Positions 1 through 11,420 of a stretch of DNA of 64,000 bases are shown here, in pieces; the stretch's first letter is position 1, and every line of letters starts with the position of its first letter. A model generated the notes under the pieces. It saw nothing but the letters and a program-made list of their open reading frames with translations. It did no database searches and had not been told where the DNA came from. A program made the position numbers and the translations under genes. Source of the DNA: Prunus persica (Eukaryota > Streptophyta > Magnoliopsida > Rosales > Rosaceae); contig NC_034016.1 in the NCBI RefSeq assembly GCF_000346465.2, positions 1,153,481-1,217,480 of the forward strand, written 5' to 3'.

Positions 1-424
1 GGTTAGCAACCAAATAAAGATCTAGTGGCATGATTTGTAAATAAATCAACCTACATGAACAAATTTTATCATAATTTAAAATTGGATTTTACTTAAACAT
101 TGTATTATTAGTGGGTTATTGTTTAGAGTTTTTAAATTGTAAGGGCCTATTTTATTATGACCCGTCTCTAATTAAGGTGATTATCACAGTTTAGAAACAC
201 TTGTACAATTTGATAATCGACTTATTTAGATAAAAAGGAAATTGTAAAATGTACCAGTTACACACATACATGGTATAATATTGTAAATTGCAAAGTAATA
301 ATTTCATATATTTTTCTTGAATTATCTTAGTACATTGCATTTGGATAATTATATATATGGAAGCTCAAGAAAACATTGTGCTACCAACTACCATTAAATG
401 CCAAATATATCATCCAACGGTATA
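1..424. other. AT-rich upstream DNA, no gene seen
   Basis: No coding exon or repeat boundary is recognised here. The stretch lies upstream of the YUCCA-like gene and probably includes its distal promoter (inference from position only). Confidence 0.4.
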
Positions 425-436
425 TGCTATATAAAC
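425..436 (+). promoter_or_regulatory. TATA box of the YUCCA-like gene
   Basis: GCTATATAAACA lies about 130 bp upstream of the chosen ATG at 566, a normal distance for a plant core promoter with a short leader. The call rests on motif and position only. Confidence 0.5.
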
Positions 437-565
437 ATAGGAAACTCAAATCTATAAACCACCTGGATTCAAAGTCTCTTCTTGCTTTTGCAAACCTCGA
501 AAACCCTTTAATCGAATTTGAAAACATTTTTCATTGTCGTTTTTTTTTCTTTCTGCTGTCCAAAA

Positions 566-2688
566 ATGGAGCAAGTGGATGTTGTGATCGTAGGTGCTGG
601 TCCTGCCGGCATTGCAACCTCTGCATGTCTCAACCGCCTTAATATTTCAAACGTTGTACTTGAAAGAGAAGATTGTTATGCTTCTCTTTGGAAGAAAAGG
701 TCGTATGATCGTCTGAAGCTTCACTTGGCAAAGCAATTTTGCGAGCTTCCCCATATGCCATTTCCTCCAAATGCACCAAAGTATGTCCCCAAGGATCAGT
801 TTGTTGAATACTTGGATTCTTATGTGTCTCATTTTAAGATACAACCTCTGTACCACCGTGTCGTGGAAACTGCTTTTTACGACGCAGATGTCGAAAAATG
901 GCACGTCATTGTGAAAAACACATCTTTGGATGCTCAAGAAATTTACCTTGGTAAGTTTCTTGTGGTTGCAAGTGGTGAAAATAGTGAGGGTTATATTCCT
1001 CAAGTGCAAGGCCTGGATAGCTTTGGAGGGGAGTTCATGCATTCAAGTAAGTACGAAAATGGCAAGAAATATAGTGGAAAAAATGTTTTGGTTGTTGGTT
1101 GTGGGAACTCAGGCATGGAAATTGCTTATGATTTATCAAATTCGGGTGCAAATACTTCCATTGTTGTCCGTTCTCCGGTAAAACTTTTCTCTTGTATCTC
1201 TTTCTTTTTAATCTCCACATACAAATTAAAGAGTAATGCTATTTTTACCACATTTGTACATCACCTTATGTGATAGATGAAGTGGACAACCATATCAATT
1301 AAAAAGTGTCAATAAATCATAAAATAAAATAAAATGTTAAAATTAATTTTAATTGACGTTGTTGTTCACCTCATCTGCCACATAAAGTGGTATATGAATA
1401 TGATATACAAATGTGGTAAGAGTAACATTTTTCCAAATAAAATTCTTCTTTAGATATTATTATTTTTCTTTCTTTCTTTATTAGCACCTAATTTGTTACC
1501 ACATATATAAATTTTCAGATACATGTTCTCACCAAGGAAATCGTGTTCCTTGGAATGGTGATGGCAAAATACATTCCTATTAATTTGGTCGACAACGTTA
1601 TGGTTATCTTAAGCAAATTAAGGTTTGGAGATTTATCCAAGTATGGAATTCGAAGGCCCAAAAGTGGACCCTTTTTTCTCAAGGAAAAGGGTCAAGCCCC
1701 CATCATTGATGTAGGGAGCGTTAACAAGATCAGGACCGGAGAATTAAAGGTAAATATGCAATGAATAAAATAACTTCATTTTTTAAAATATAAATTATAT
1801 ATATACATAAGCAAATATAAATCACTGTTTTCTTTTGAAATATCGGAACCTACATTTAAACAAAAATTAAGTTTTGTCTTTAATAAATTTTTCTGAAAGG
1901 TATAGCAGTGCACGACAGATTTTACGGGCCTTCACTTGTAGACCAAAGGTCTTAGGTTCAAATCCTCATAGCATCATAGTTGTGTGTATATGAAAAATCC
2001 CCCTCTTTCTCTAAACTCTATAGTTTAAATTATCGTTTGTACTAAAAAAATAAATTATCTATTTTAGAGGTTAATAATTTTTTTATTTAATTAGTATTTC
2101 AAATAGACAATCTAACAAGGGAATATTATTCTATATAAGTTTGTGTGTGTAGATTCACCATGATTCCTTCTTTATTCTGTAATCCCTTAACATGAGTTGG
2201 TGATGATAACACAGGTCGTTCCATCCATCACAAGCATCCAAGGAGACAATATCGAGTTTGAGAATGGCTGCAAAGACCGCTTTGATGCTATTGTATTTGC
2301 TACTGGCTACAAAAGCACTGTGCTAAATTGGCTCAAGGTTATTACTTATCATTTTGTACATTTTCCTTTTCTTTTTCTAATTTAAAAGAGTAGAATAAGA
2401 GTCGAATTCTCACGATGATGTGATCAAATTAGGGCAGTATGTTGATGGAATTATAAAGCTGCACTACGTTTTAATTTGGTGATGTACTTGTAAATGTTGC
2501 AGGATGGGCACAATCTCTTCAATGACGATGGAATGCCGAAACAAAGTTTCCCAAATAACTGGAAAGGGAAGAACGGTCTTTACTGTGCTGGATTTTCTAG
2601 GCGTGGATTATTTGGCATTTCACATGATGCGCGAATGATAATAAGCGACATTAGCTTTGCTTTGGATCAGAACAAGAAAAAGAGTTAA
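566..2688 (+). CDS. YUC10-like: YUCCA-type flavin monooxygenase (indole-3-pyruvate monooxygenase), YUC10/11-like
   Basis: Four exons join in one frame: 566-1177, 1519-1749, 2215-2337 and 2503-2688, all with GT..AG introns, giving 383 aa. That is the length expected for the short YUC10/YUC11 clade. Visible motifs are the FAD-binding GAGPAG at residues 10-15, the FMO signature [11 protein letters not shown] near residue 155, the NADPH-binding GCGNSG near 178, and FATGYKS near 311. Family knowledge: YUCCAs convert indole-3-pyruvate to auxin (IAA) using NADPH and O2, in the cytosol or at the ER. I chose the ATG at 566 because an in-frame ATG at 518 would add a non-homologous hydrophobic leader ahead of the usual [12 protein letters not shown] start. 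No break is seen, so the gene looks functional. A 203-bp MITE lies in intron 1 and a SINE-like repeat in intron 2. The exact paralogue number is inferred. Confidence 0.9.
1231..1433. mobile_element. Mutator-like MITE, copy 1 (in YUC intron 1)
   Basis: A 203-bp element with imperfect terminal inverted repeats: the left end GAGTAATG..TTACCACATTTGTA mirrors the right end TACAAATGTGGTAA..CATTTTTC. It is flanked by near-identical 9-bp repeats, CAAATTAAA (1222-1230) and CAAATAAAA (1434-1442), with 8 of 9 bases matching. A 9-bp duplication points to a Mutator-type transposase in trans. There is no coding capacity. Copy 2 lies at 3264-3527. Confidence 0.75.
1900..2055 (+). repeat. SINE-like tRNA-derived repeat (YUC intron 2)
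   Basis: It contains a Pol III B-box match, GGTTCAAATCC, at 1955-1965, a pyrimidine-rich CCCCCTCTTTCTC stretch, and an A-rich 3' tail. The body resembles the repeat at 7745-7905. The A-box and target-site duplication are not clear, so the ends are approximate. Confidence 0.4.
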
Positions 2689-3263
2689 CTGACCAGCTTG
2701 ACTATATTTACAAGCTGATTTTAGATTTATATTTTTCTTTGATTTTCTTCTCAAGGCATGGATTTTGGGGTGTTTGGCATGACTTTGCCTTTCTAAGTAA
2801 TTAAAATAACATTATCTGTGATGGATATTTGACTGAAAACCAAGACCTCTACTTGTCAACTCAAACGCAAAAATGTCAAGTTTACCTCCTTCGGGGTTAG
2901 GGCTAGCGCAAAGGGCCAAGGAGAGGATAGAAGAAACAAGTTAAGATTATAATATGTTAAGGGTTCAATCTCTTGCTAGTTCAGGGGGATAACGGAGAGG
3001 AGAGAAATATTAGAATAATTAGGGTTTAATCTATTCTAATATTAACAATTAGAAAGCATTTCCAAAGTCAGGTGGCACTTGTATTTTACCTATTAAACTT
3101 ACGTATCCTATCAAATTTAAAAATTTAGGAACAGGTTAAGGTCATGGAAAGGCAATTTTTTCTACCAATACGGAAAACAAAATTCATTTTAGGCATTTCC
3201 AAAATATGGTGTGGCCTAGACGAATAGAGAGGGGGATGGTGGTGAGTAGACTAATTTAAAATT
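2689..3263. other. Intergenic DNA downstream of YUC
   Basis: This is AT-rich sequence with no recognised exon. The first 100-150 bases probably hold the 3' UTR and poly(A) site of the YUCCA gene (inference). Confidence 0.4.
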
Positions 3264-3527
3264 GAATAATGCTCTACACTTACCACATTTTTATTCCATA
3301 TTTTTATACCACATGATGTGACATGTCCATATCATATGCAACATTAATTAAAATCAATAAAGTGCATTTTAATAAAGAGTTTTATTAACATTTTTTTAAA
3401 AGTGTTAATCAATCATAAAAGAAAAGAAAATATTAAATACTTTTAATTGATGTGGCTGTTCACCTCATCTGCCACATAAGGTGGTATGAGAATGTGGTAT
3501 ACAAATGTGGTAAGAGTAACATTATTC
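3264..3527. mobile_element. Mutator-like MITE, copy 2
   Basis: A 264-bp element starting GAATAATG and ending CATTATTC, with longer imperfect inverted ends that include TTACCACATTT / AAATGTGGTAA. It is flanked by a perfect 9-bp target-site duplication, TTTAAAATT, at 3255-3263 and 3528-3536. It shares the interior GTTCACCTCATCTGCCACAT with copy 1. Non-coding. Confidence 0.85.
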
Positions 3528-4990
3528 TTTAAAATTTGGTTAAAAAATAACAACTCCACAAAAGCTCATAAGCTCAATACCACAAAATATCAAAAGGATA
3601 TTGTTCGTCTCATTCCTTATATGGAGACATTCCTCATTTTTGTAAAAAAACACAAAAAGAGAAATTTCTATATAGTGTGATTAGTAAGAAAGTAAGAGTT
3701 TCTATTTGTAGGGAAAGGAGGGAAGTAGTTTCTATATGTAGAAAGCTTCAATTGAGGAATCCCTCAAATAAGGTTAAATAATGTGAGTGACACCCTTGTA
3801 GGGGCCGACACACATAGTATTTAAAGGATCAGAATCGTCTATTTTATCTATTCATTCAAAGATCATTATGCAAAAAATAAAAACAAAAATCACTTGAATT
3901 CGAAATCATTTAACAACTTAATTAATGGTTGTTATTTTTGTATTTTCTTGAAGCACCATGATTGTTATTTTTTAAGTCACAATTAGAAGTCTTAATGACC
4001 TTTAATTTGTGCAAATTTTTACTTATGAATGGAGACTTGAAAAATACAAAGTATCATTGAATCCCTCAATAAAAAAGGGGATTGTTTCCTTCTAATTTAT
4101 CAAAGACGGAAAAAAAAAAAATAGAAATGCAATTTATAAACCAATAAATTAACTTTTAAAGAAAAAAAAAAGAAAAGAAAAGAAAAGTTTCCTGCCCCCA
4201 ACCATCCCCGAAACAGAACCTCAACCACCACCAACCCCTCTTGCCACCTTCCTCCCCCACGCAATCTCTCCTCCTTGTTTTCCCGTCCCCACTTCCGGCC
4301 TCAATCTTCTCAAGACGTCCGGCCCCACCCCAATCTCCCTCAATAGCAACCTCCCCAAAACAACGACACCACCACCAATTTGGGCCGAAGCCCAAACTAA
4401 GCACAGATTAATATGGGCCGAGATACCGAGCTAGTTATTCTCAATAGAAATAAAGACATCTCCACCCTCATGCTAGAAAGCCTACCTGCTTTAATCAAAG
4501 TCCACGGCCCAATCAAACGGCCCAAACCTCATAAGCTTCATCATTCTATGAATCTAGTATCTGTAAGGAGGAATTTGTCAATTTGCCTCCTGAATTTTAC
4601 GGTAAGTATGGCTTGGGTCCTTAAATGAGATGTGAAAAATACTTAACGGGAATGAGGATGAAAACAGTATACGCATCCATGATTCGCCCCATTGCCATAA
4701 ATTTTGAGACCCCAAAACTCAAAAATCCACTTCAAATGTCCTTGCCAAAATTTTCCAAATAAAATATCATGTGATCACATCAATATCAATCAACCTATGT
4801 GTTGCTTTAAGCATTACCCAAAAATTTAGGTAGAGAAGAGGAAACGTCAAAAGCTTGAACATCACATGTGGGGTTACAAAAACTACTTTATGATTACATA
4901 ACCATAGATATATTTAATGGTTCTACCTAATAATAATCAAGACAAGTAGGCATTACAAAAGAAATTAATATCATCATCATCACCGGGCAA
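3528..4990. other. Intergenic DNA with one dispersed repeat
   Basis: Around 3745-3960 the sequence shares blocks (GACACCCTTGTAGGG, AAAAATCACTTGAAT) with 63800-63975, so it belongs to a dispersed repeat family of unknown class. The rest, including C-rich DNA at 4190-4390, shows no recognisable gene. The short open frames there look like chance. Confidence 0.4.
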
Positions 4991-5004
4991 GGACTAATAT
5001 TTGG

Positions 5005-6003
5005 TCAAACATTAACTTGCTCAAGCTGAACATCTTTAGCAGTCAAAGGAACATAGTCTCCTAAATAAACCTCCAGATGATCTGATAGGGCAGATTTGTC
5101 GATGTTTTCATGGTGGTAAGACTTGCAGACAAAATAGAGCACGGTTTGGATGACAAGCCAGAACAAGATGAGCTTGAACAGCAGCAACAAGCATATAAAT
5201 CCATAAGCAACTCTACCCACCACACCAAATGAATATCCATGCACAACTAGCTTTTGAAATGCAAACTGCAGAAGGCCGCCCAGAACATTGAGCATGAAAA
5301 AAATAATTGCAGCCACCCACATGTTTCCTTTTAGCAACGCCTTGCTCTTGGTCATGGCTTTGATCCCTCTTGCTTCCTCTAACACAGAGACCACGCTCGC
5401 CAGTAGCCAGATTAAGGACAAGTAAACGAACCCGATGAAATAAAAGATGAGCAGAAAGAAACCAATAATACCACCAGCGTCAGTAAGGGCCACCGAAACT
5501 AACCAAATAATTAGGACAATAAAAGCCACTATGTTGTAGGCAAAGAAAGCCATGAAAGTGCAAAAGAACGTCACCATGACTCGCTTCCACACTTTCGGGA
5601 CGACGCTCATCACCTTCCTGTAGGTGATTTCTCGCCCCGTGTATATACATGCGATCGTGTATACCACGGCCGAGGTGGAGAGGAGGCTGAAGATGAGCAA
5701 GAAAGTGAAGTATACAGCTTTGAAAAGCCAAAAAGTTGCCCACTCAGAGGATATGACATCCGATACTCTTTGATATCTTGGACTGTTGGTGTTTGTTCGG
5801 TCTAAGACTCTTTCGTTGTGGATGATCTTTAAGAGAAGGATGTTTGAGAGCTCTATGTGAGCCAAGAAGATGAAGCTCAAAGGGAGGATCAGGGTTAAGG
5901 TGATTTGGCTGAAGATTTTTCTCCATGAAAATACAATTTTGTAGGCTTCTTTGCAGATGCCAAAGATCCCAAGAAATTGCAGTTCATCTTGTTCTCTATC
6001 CAT
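5005..6003 (-). CDS. Plant multi-pass membrane protein of unknown function
   Basis: A single uninterrupted exon of 332 aa. Six hydrophobic spans are visible at about residues 31-52, 92-121, 141-172, 178-205, 230-251 and 263-300. They are separated by short charged loops, with hydrophilic ends (MDREQDELQFLG at the N-terminus and a long polar C-terminus). It resembles an intronless family of uncharacterised plant transmembrane proteins, but I cannot name a biochemical role. The basic loop after span 5 (EEARGIKAMTKSKALLKGN) looks like the one repeatedly conserved in such families. The start is the first ATG after a TATA-like site, and no damage is seen. The gene is probably expressed. The subcellular site is unknown and is likely ER or plasma membrane (inference). 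Confidence 0.8.
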   Translation of the reverse strand: MDREQDELQFLGIFGICKEAYKIVFSWRKIFSQITLTLILPLSFIFLAHIELSNILLLKIIHNERVLDRTNTNSPRYQRVSDVISSEWATFWLFKAVYFTFLLIFSLLSTSAVVYTIACIYTGREITYRKVMSVVPKVWKRVMVTFFCTFMAFFAYNIVAFIVLIIWLVSVALTDAGGIIGFFLLIFYFIGFVYLSLIWLLASVVSVLEEARGIKAMTKSKALLKGNMWVAAIIFFMLNVLGGLLQFAFQKLVVHGYSFGVVGRVAYGFICLLLLFKLILFWLVIQTVLYFVCKSYHHENIDKSALSDHLEVYLGDYVPLTAKDVQLEQVNV

Positions 6004-6105
6004 GGGGACTTTTCTTCAATTGGGTTGTTGATTCAGAGAGAGAAATGTGAGGAGGGGGATAGGAGAAAAGATTGGGATATTGGAGAAGAAATGTTTTGGA
6101 AGAAG

Positions 6106-6113
6106 GTATATAG
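6106..6113 (-). promoter_or_regulatory. TATA-like box upstream of the membrane protein gene
   Basis: On the minus strand CTATATAC lies about 103 bp upstream of the ATG at 6003. The call rests on motif and position only. Confidence 0.35.
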
Positions 6114-6124
6114 GAAAGTAGGTT

Positions 6125-8521
6125 GGACATTATGATACAAGATTACCCTTGAGTTTCCACGAAACCAACCAAGTCAATGTATTGGTTCTTTAGAAGTCAA
6201 TGGTTTTTTTTTTTTTTTTCTATTTCTTTGCCAAGAGTCAAGGTTTATATTGATTATGGAGTAAATAGGGAGATAACATATTCTGAATGATGCTTTATAC
6301 TTATTATTTTTTTCTCCTCATTTTTATAGCATTTGTGGAATTTCTCAACTGTTGTGATTTATTTATTTATTTTTAATGTTTGAGTCTCTATCATTTTTAA
6401 TTGGAATATTTTCATTCAGATAATTTATAAAGATTTTTTTAAATTTAAATTTTTTTTAAACGTTGGTTAAACTCTTCTACTTTCATGTATGTAGATAGAA
6501 GTTCGAAACTCTTAAGCACTTAATGAATATTTATGTGTAAATCCTCTTTCTCTTAATCGCTCGTCTTACTATCATGCTTAAATATATAATGTTACACAAT
6601 AAGAATAGTCTAGTCCTCAAATTCTATACTCCAGAATTTTATTAAGGCCATTTGTTCTTCTCAGCATTCTTAATGAAAAATTGAAAAGTGTACATGTATA
6701 TTATTGACTTTGCCCATATATTCCATACCCCTTGCATCACAATCTCACCTTATTCGAAGTTTACAAAAGGACCATTTATATTCTTATTCAGCAAGTTTTA
6801 TTAGAGTCGTTAACCCTGTCCCCACCACCATATCATCAATTTCTTTTTCTAACTTATTTAGCAGGTTGGTTATTGATTTTCCTAATCCCAATCATTAATG
6901 AGAAAATTTTCCTTCATAAAAACTTGGGATTAGTTAGAGTAAATTACAGATAACTCGCCAAATAAATTATTACTTATTTTTCAAGTTTTTTATTTATGAA
7001 CTATTGATAATTCAAAAGAGAATTTCAGTAATAAACTTATTTTAGTCGGACATAATATACAAAAGTATTTAAAATAAAAAAAACTAAAAATTAATCACTT
7101 GTTATTTTCTAATTAACATAATAAGTTTGTAAATCATCGGTATTTCATGTGAACTTAAAAAACGGAGTTTTGTGTAGTTGATGGAATTGGTCAAAATTAG
7201 AAAATGGTAGAAGTGGAGTTTAAGTATAGTATGAGGGTATTTCCGGAAGTAGGAGATGGGATCATGGGAGGGACCACATAGATCAATACGTCAAGTCGTT
7301 CGCGGCCTGACCAATGGTATTTCGTCACTTTCAAAGTCTCTTGTTGTGGGCTTGGTCCAATGGAGAACTTAGTCAACACGCTCATTGGCCTGCTAGGAAG
7401 AAACCACCGCACACGGCTAATTCTTTTCATTATTAAATAATTGACCCTTGTTTTTGAGCTGACCACATACGAATTGGAGCCTATCTTCCACCTCCCACAA
7501 TCCTAGCCCAAGTCAAGAACACAAATGTTTCATATTATGTGATTCGTTAAGAAAATAGAGAGTAAATTCCACACCAGAATTTTTGTTTTTGTTTTTTTTT
7601 TCTTCATCCTACACAAACATACATGAAAAATAGAGTTTTAGTGCGATTTAATAGGAACAACATGTTCAAATACCATTCCTCGGATAAATAAGTCAAATCG
7701 AATAAATAAAAGAACACGGCAACTTCACTTAATTAAAAAATTGAAGTAAGGTGCCAATGAGGTTTAATTCAGATAAAAGAACCTTGGTTTGCAAATCAGT
7801 GGTCTTAAATTCAAATCTGTATGACACTGTGTGATAATGCATGTGTGAGAAACCCCCCCTCTCCCATGTAGTTTAGACTAAAACTTGTATTTTAAAAAAT
7901 AAAAATGAAAAACCCCCTTTCAATATGACTGATTTTATTATTATTTTTCAATCGGTGAGACTTTTGTTATTGGATATATGAAGTCATGGCTTTGCCGTAT
8001 CATGTTGGTTGTAACATGTTGCTTTTCTTGATAATATCAAGGACAAAAGTTCAAGCATAGATTGCATCGTTGCATTCTATGCTAATGCGTGCTTTGCTGT
8101 CCGTAATTATGTTTTAGTGGTATTTACAAGATATACTAATACATGCTTTGGCGGAATCCAAGTGCCAAAAAGAGCCATGCATGCTTGGAAAAAGAATATA
8201 TGATAATATATGCAATTTTATAATCTTCTTGACAATCACTTTAACTCTTTTGGAAGTAAACATTAAAACGGTAACTATCCCTCACAACTAGACCTCCAAA
8301 GGCCGCATATACACAAATAAAACACCATTAAAATTAACAACAACAAAATTGACTAAGGATGAGGGATGAGTAACATTATTCTTTTACTTTTCTATCTTAT
8401 CTTTTGGTGATTTAAAATATTTGTTGGTTGCATATCTGTAGCCGCTCCTATAAGTATCAACCTTTCTTACTTCAATCATTCATTCCAATTCTTTAGAATA
8501 GATTTTTACCGTGAAGTAGTG

Positions 8522-8525
<4 letters not shown>
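6125..8525. other. AT-rich intergenic DNA with SINE-like fragments
   Basis: No gene is recognised. At about 6283 the sequence resembles the left end of the MITE family seen at 3264, without a matching right end. At 6480-6560 a B-box-like GAAGTTCGAAACTC is followed by a pyrimidine stretch, as in the SINE-like repeats. A further SINE-like copy is listed at 7745. Confidence 0.4.
7745..7905 (+). repeat. SINE-like tRNA-derived repeat
   Basis: It shows a degenerate B-box (AAATTCAAATCTG), a GTGTGAGAAACCCCCCCTCTCCC body like the copies at 1900 and 30321, and an A-rich tail near 7890. The boundaries are approximate. Confidence 0.4.

Positions 8526-8559
<34 letters not shown>
8526..8559. repeat. (GA)n microsatellite
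   Basis: A run of about 17 GA units just upstream of the RNA polymerase pseudogene. Confidence 0.9.
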
Positions 8560-8563
<4 letters not shown>

Positions 8564-8679
8564 GATAAAGAACTTGTGTGTTGTGTCTTGCAATATTTCA
8601 TAGAATAACTGCTTCGTTCTTGATCTGTTTATTAGTCTTTTCTTCTGCGAGCTCCTCTCACTCAGGCTTATCTTCTCTG

Positions 8680-11420
8680 TATATATATGTTGTCAGAGTA
8701 CATGAGATTATGAAAAGAGGCAGCAATAAAAACCCAACTACGAGTCGAAACGCTTTATTAGCCAGAATCTTAGTCAATCAGGTTGTTCTTCCTGGATTCT
8801 TCTCGAGTTCAGAGTTGCAATATACTATAAAATGGACTTTTACTTGTCAACTGTGGATACTTAAACTTCATGTACAAGTATGTATGCATTCATGCATGTA
8901 CATACAGACACACACGCATACAAACATACACATAAACAACAAAAATTAAATATAGGTAATATTTGTAGATAAATAAGTCCCATATTGCATACGTATATCT
9001 GACAATGTACGGTTTTGGAATCTTTTAGATTGGCAGGAAATTGGTGAAGCAGACTGTAATAACTTCAGTATATGGTGTTACTTATGTTGGGGCACGTGAA
9101 CAAATAAAAAGAAGATTAGAAAAGTAGGGTCTTATTACCGATCATAGACTACTATTCACTGTAGCGTGCTATGTTGCTAAAGTAAGTGAACAACCACCTA
9201 AGTGTTCCAGCCACCAAATTTCATCCTTATATATGTGAATCAAGAATTAACTGCATAAATTTCTTAGTTTTATCATTTGGATGATCAGCTAAAATTAAAA
9301 AACGTCCCTCAACATTTTTTATTAAATTTAGATTATCTTTATTAAATTTCATCTTTGCCACAGGTTACTCTGGCTGCCCTCGGAGAGCTATTCCAAGCTG
9401 CGCGTGGCATAATGAGCTGGCCTGGTGATTGTGCTAAGGTATGTAATTTTTTGGTCATGTTTATGACACTAAATGATAGGCTAGACTGTTTGGTAGATCT
9501 GAGAGTTAAGTTGTGTTGTGAAACTTTGCAGGTAATTGCAGCACAGTTAAAGATTAATTTTCATTGACACGCAAACCCGCATTTGGCTGAATTCCCTCTC
9601 AGATGAAATTGTTTAGTACACGATATCCAGATAGGTTGCATTTGGTCTTTGTCTTCTTGTCGCTAATGGTTCATGTACTTTTATTTATTTATTATTAACT
9701 ATTCTTCCCCTGGAGTTGCAGATGAACATCCCTTCAGGTTTTAGCCTTTCAACGGGAGAGTAACTTAGTAAGCTTACATATATTCTCTTGTCTTATATTT
9801 TATGAATTGCTATAGATTTGATATATTCTCCAACTCCATGTAGATGTTAGAAAACAGAGAACTGCATTACCTTCTGTTGAGGCCCAAAAATCCAAGGGCT
9901 AGGCCCAGGTTAATTCTTAGCCCAGCAAGTAATTAATCACAAAAGAGGCTCGATCGGGACGTAAGAGAAATTGGAGGATGCACCCACATAAGCCGTGGGC
10001 CATGCGCCATGCCAGGCAAACATGCACCAGCTTTATAAATTCACGCTCACTAACTTATCCGATGCTACTTGGCTAGACCATGGCTTATTATGGCACAATA
10101 AAATTCAAGCACAACCATGTTAAATAAACACGCGATGCCACATAATGAACCCTTATTCTAATACCAAGTCGTGCTACAAGTTTAAGTGGGCCCAAGTCAC
10201 GTAATTACCCGGGGCTTGCTGAGAAGGTTGTGGTATGGACAGGAACAAGCAATCACAGGGCCCATTGAGGGTTCGAGGAACGAAAGTTTTAATGCCACTT
10301 AGGAGCATTAAAACTCAAGCTTGTTCTTCGTGCCCAAACACATAGGTTAGTATGAGAGAGGGAGAAAATTAATCCAATGCCTTAGGAGATTATCTAGTCT
10401 GCTACCCAAAAATAAAACAAACAGACTATTTCCAGCAGCTTGACGAAAACCCATTGAATGCTGGAAATAGCATGTCAATAGCCCAATACCGTACATAAAG
10501 CCTAGCCCAACATTTTGTAAAAATCTAGCATCGTGTTCCACCCTTGTCAGAACCCCAAGATGGTCAACGGCGAGCCATGGCAGGAACTAAAGGAAATCCA
10601 TGTATGTAGGAGGAATACCATTTGGATAGAAGACTTTACCCATTCTCTTTTCCTCTGCAAAAGCTCCATTTTAAAAATCAAGAAGGAAAGCAAGTGGCGC
10701 CTCACCCCCATGGGAAGGTCCAGCCACACAAAACCCTTGGAACCCCAAAAGAGCCTGCAACCCAGGATCCCTGGTTAAGGAAATTTCACCAAAAAGGGTA
10801 AATGAAAGGAAGCAAAGGAAAAGTTGGAATGGATGATCGATGGAATTAGAGTTTTTTATGCCTATAAAAAAGAGCTTCCTCTACCCAGCAAGATCATTAT
10901 CCAGAGCTTGACCAAGCTTTGTCAAGCAACTGGGAATTTACTCAAGCCACCCAATCTTCTTCTTCTTCTGTTGTTTTCTTCTCTCCTTGAGATAGAAATC
11001 TTTCTAATTTTTCTCTGCCTTATTGCAAACCTTTTGTGCTATGTAAGAAACTCATGCCTTTCTCTCTCTCAAATTGCTAAACCTGTGAAAGCTTAGCTCT
11101 CATGCCACAAGCTCCTCAAGCCAAGTCACTTATTAATTTGTTATGTTTATTTGGGTTATTGGTGAAAAGAACCTAAGAGAGTTTTTCTAGACTTTCATCA
11201 AACTCTTCAAAAACTCTTTTGGGAGCTTAGTTCTTGAACTCAGGCTCTGGGGGAATTTTGTTCGTTTTCTTCTCATAGCAGTCCAAGCCCATTCGTCAGG
11301 TTGCTAGAACGAAAAGACCCCTACACCTTCAAATTTTGTACACTTGATGGTTCACACATGATGATCCTGCAGGGACGCTGGCCTACGTTTTGCACGTTTT
11401 GTAGGTTCACACATGATGAT
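8680..11420 (+). pseudogene. RPOT: Phage-type (T7-like) organellar RNA polymerase, C-terminal fragment, broken
   Basis: Exon-like blocks in order match the catalytic part of nuclear-encoded RPOT polymerases, which transcribe mitochondrial or plastid genes. 8698-8781 holds VHEIMKRG..NALLARILVNQ and ends in a GT donor. 9029-9181 holds [20 protein letters not shown] but has an in-frame TAG at 9125-9127. 9364-9438 holds [19 protein letters not shown]. 9722-9767 holds TSLQVLAFQRE. 9844-9874 holds VRKQRTALPS, and 11331-11365 holds NFVH then a shifted LDGSHMM. The last exon is split by the solo LTR at 9875-11325, and TSLQVL, KQRTALP, NFVH and DGSHMM are collinear with the family. GGTTCACACATGATGATC is duplicated at 11349 and 11404. 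Upstream exons and the C-terminal end are missing, so it is a non-functional relic. I cannot tell the mitochondrial from the plastid type. Confidence 0.8.
9875..11325 (+). mobile_element. Solo LTR inside the RPOT pseudogene
   Basis: The 1451-bp segment begins TGTTGAGG and ends CCCCTACA, and is flanked by the perfect 5-bp target-site duplication CCTTC (9870-9874 and 11326-11330). There is no coding sequence and no second LTR. A TATA-like CTATAAAAAAG at about 10862 supports an LTR read on the plus strand. A solo LTR forms when the two LTRs of a full element recombine. The family (gypsy or copia) is not determined. Confidence 0.85.

Noticed and set aside
1955..1965. A possible tRNA gene based on the B-box.
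   Set aside because: No acceptor stem or cloverleaf could be built. A tRNA-derived SINE fits better.
4156..4628. Two facing short frames in C-rich DNA.
   Set aside because: Composition-driven frames without recognisable domains, splice context or promoter.
8360..8395. A MITE end-like GAGTAACATTATTC.
   Set aside because: It matches the right end of the 3264 element, but no left end or duplication was found, so an element cannot be delimited.
8578..8697. A frame suggesting a secreted protein (signal-peptide-like hydrophobic start).
   Set aside because: It begins at a non-ATG codon and runs into RPOT-like exon sequence. The hydrophobic part is best read as intron or flanking DNA of that pseudogene.
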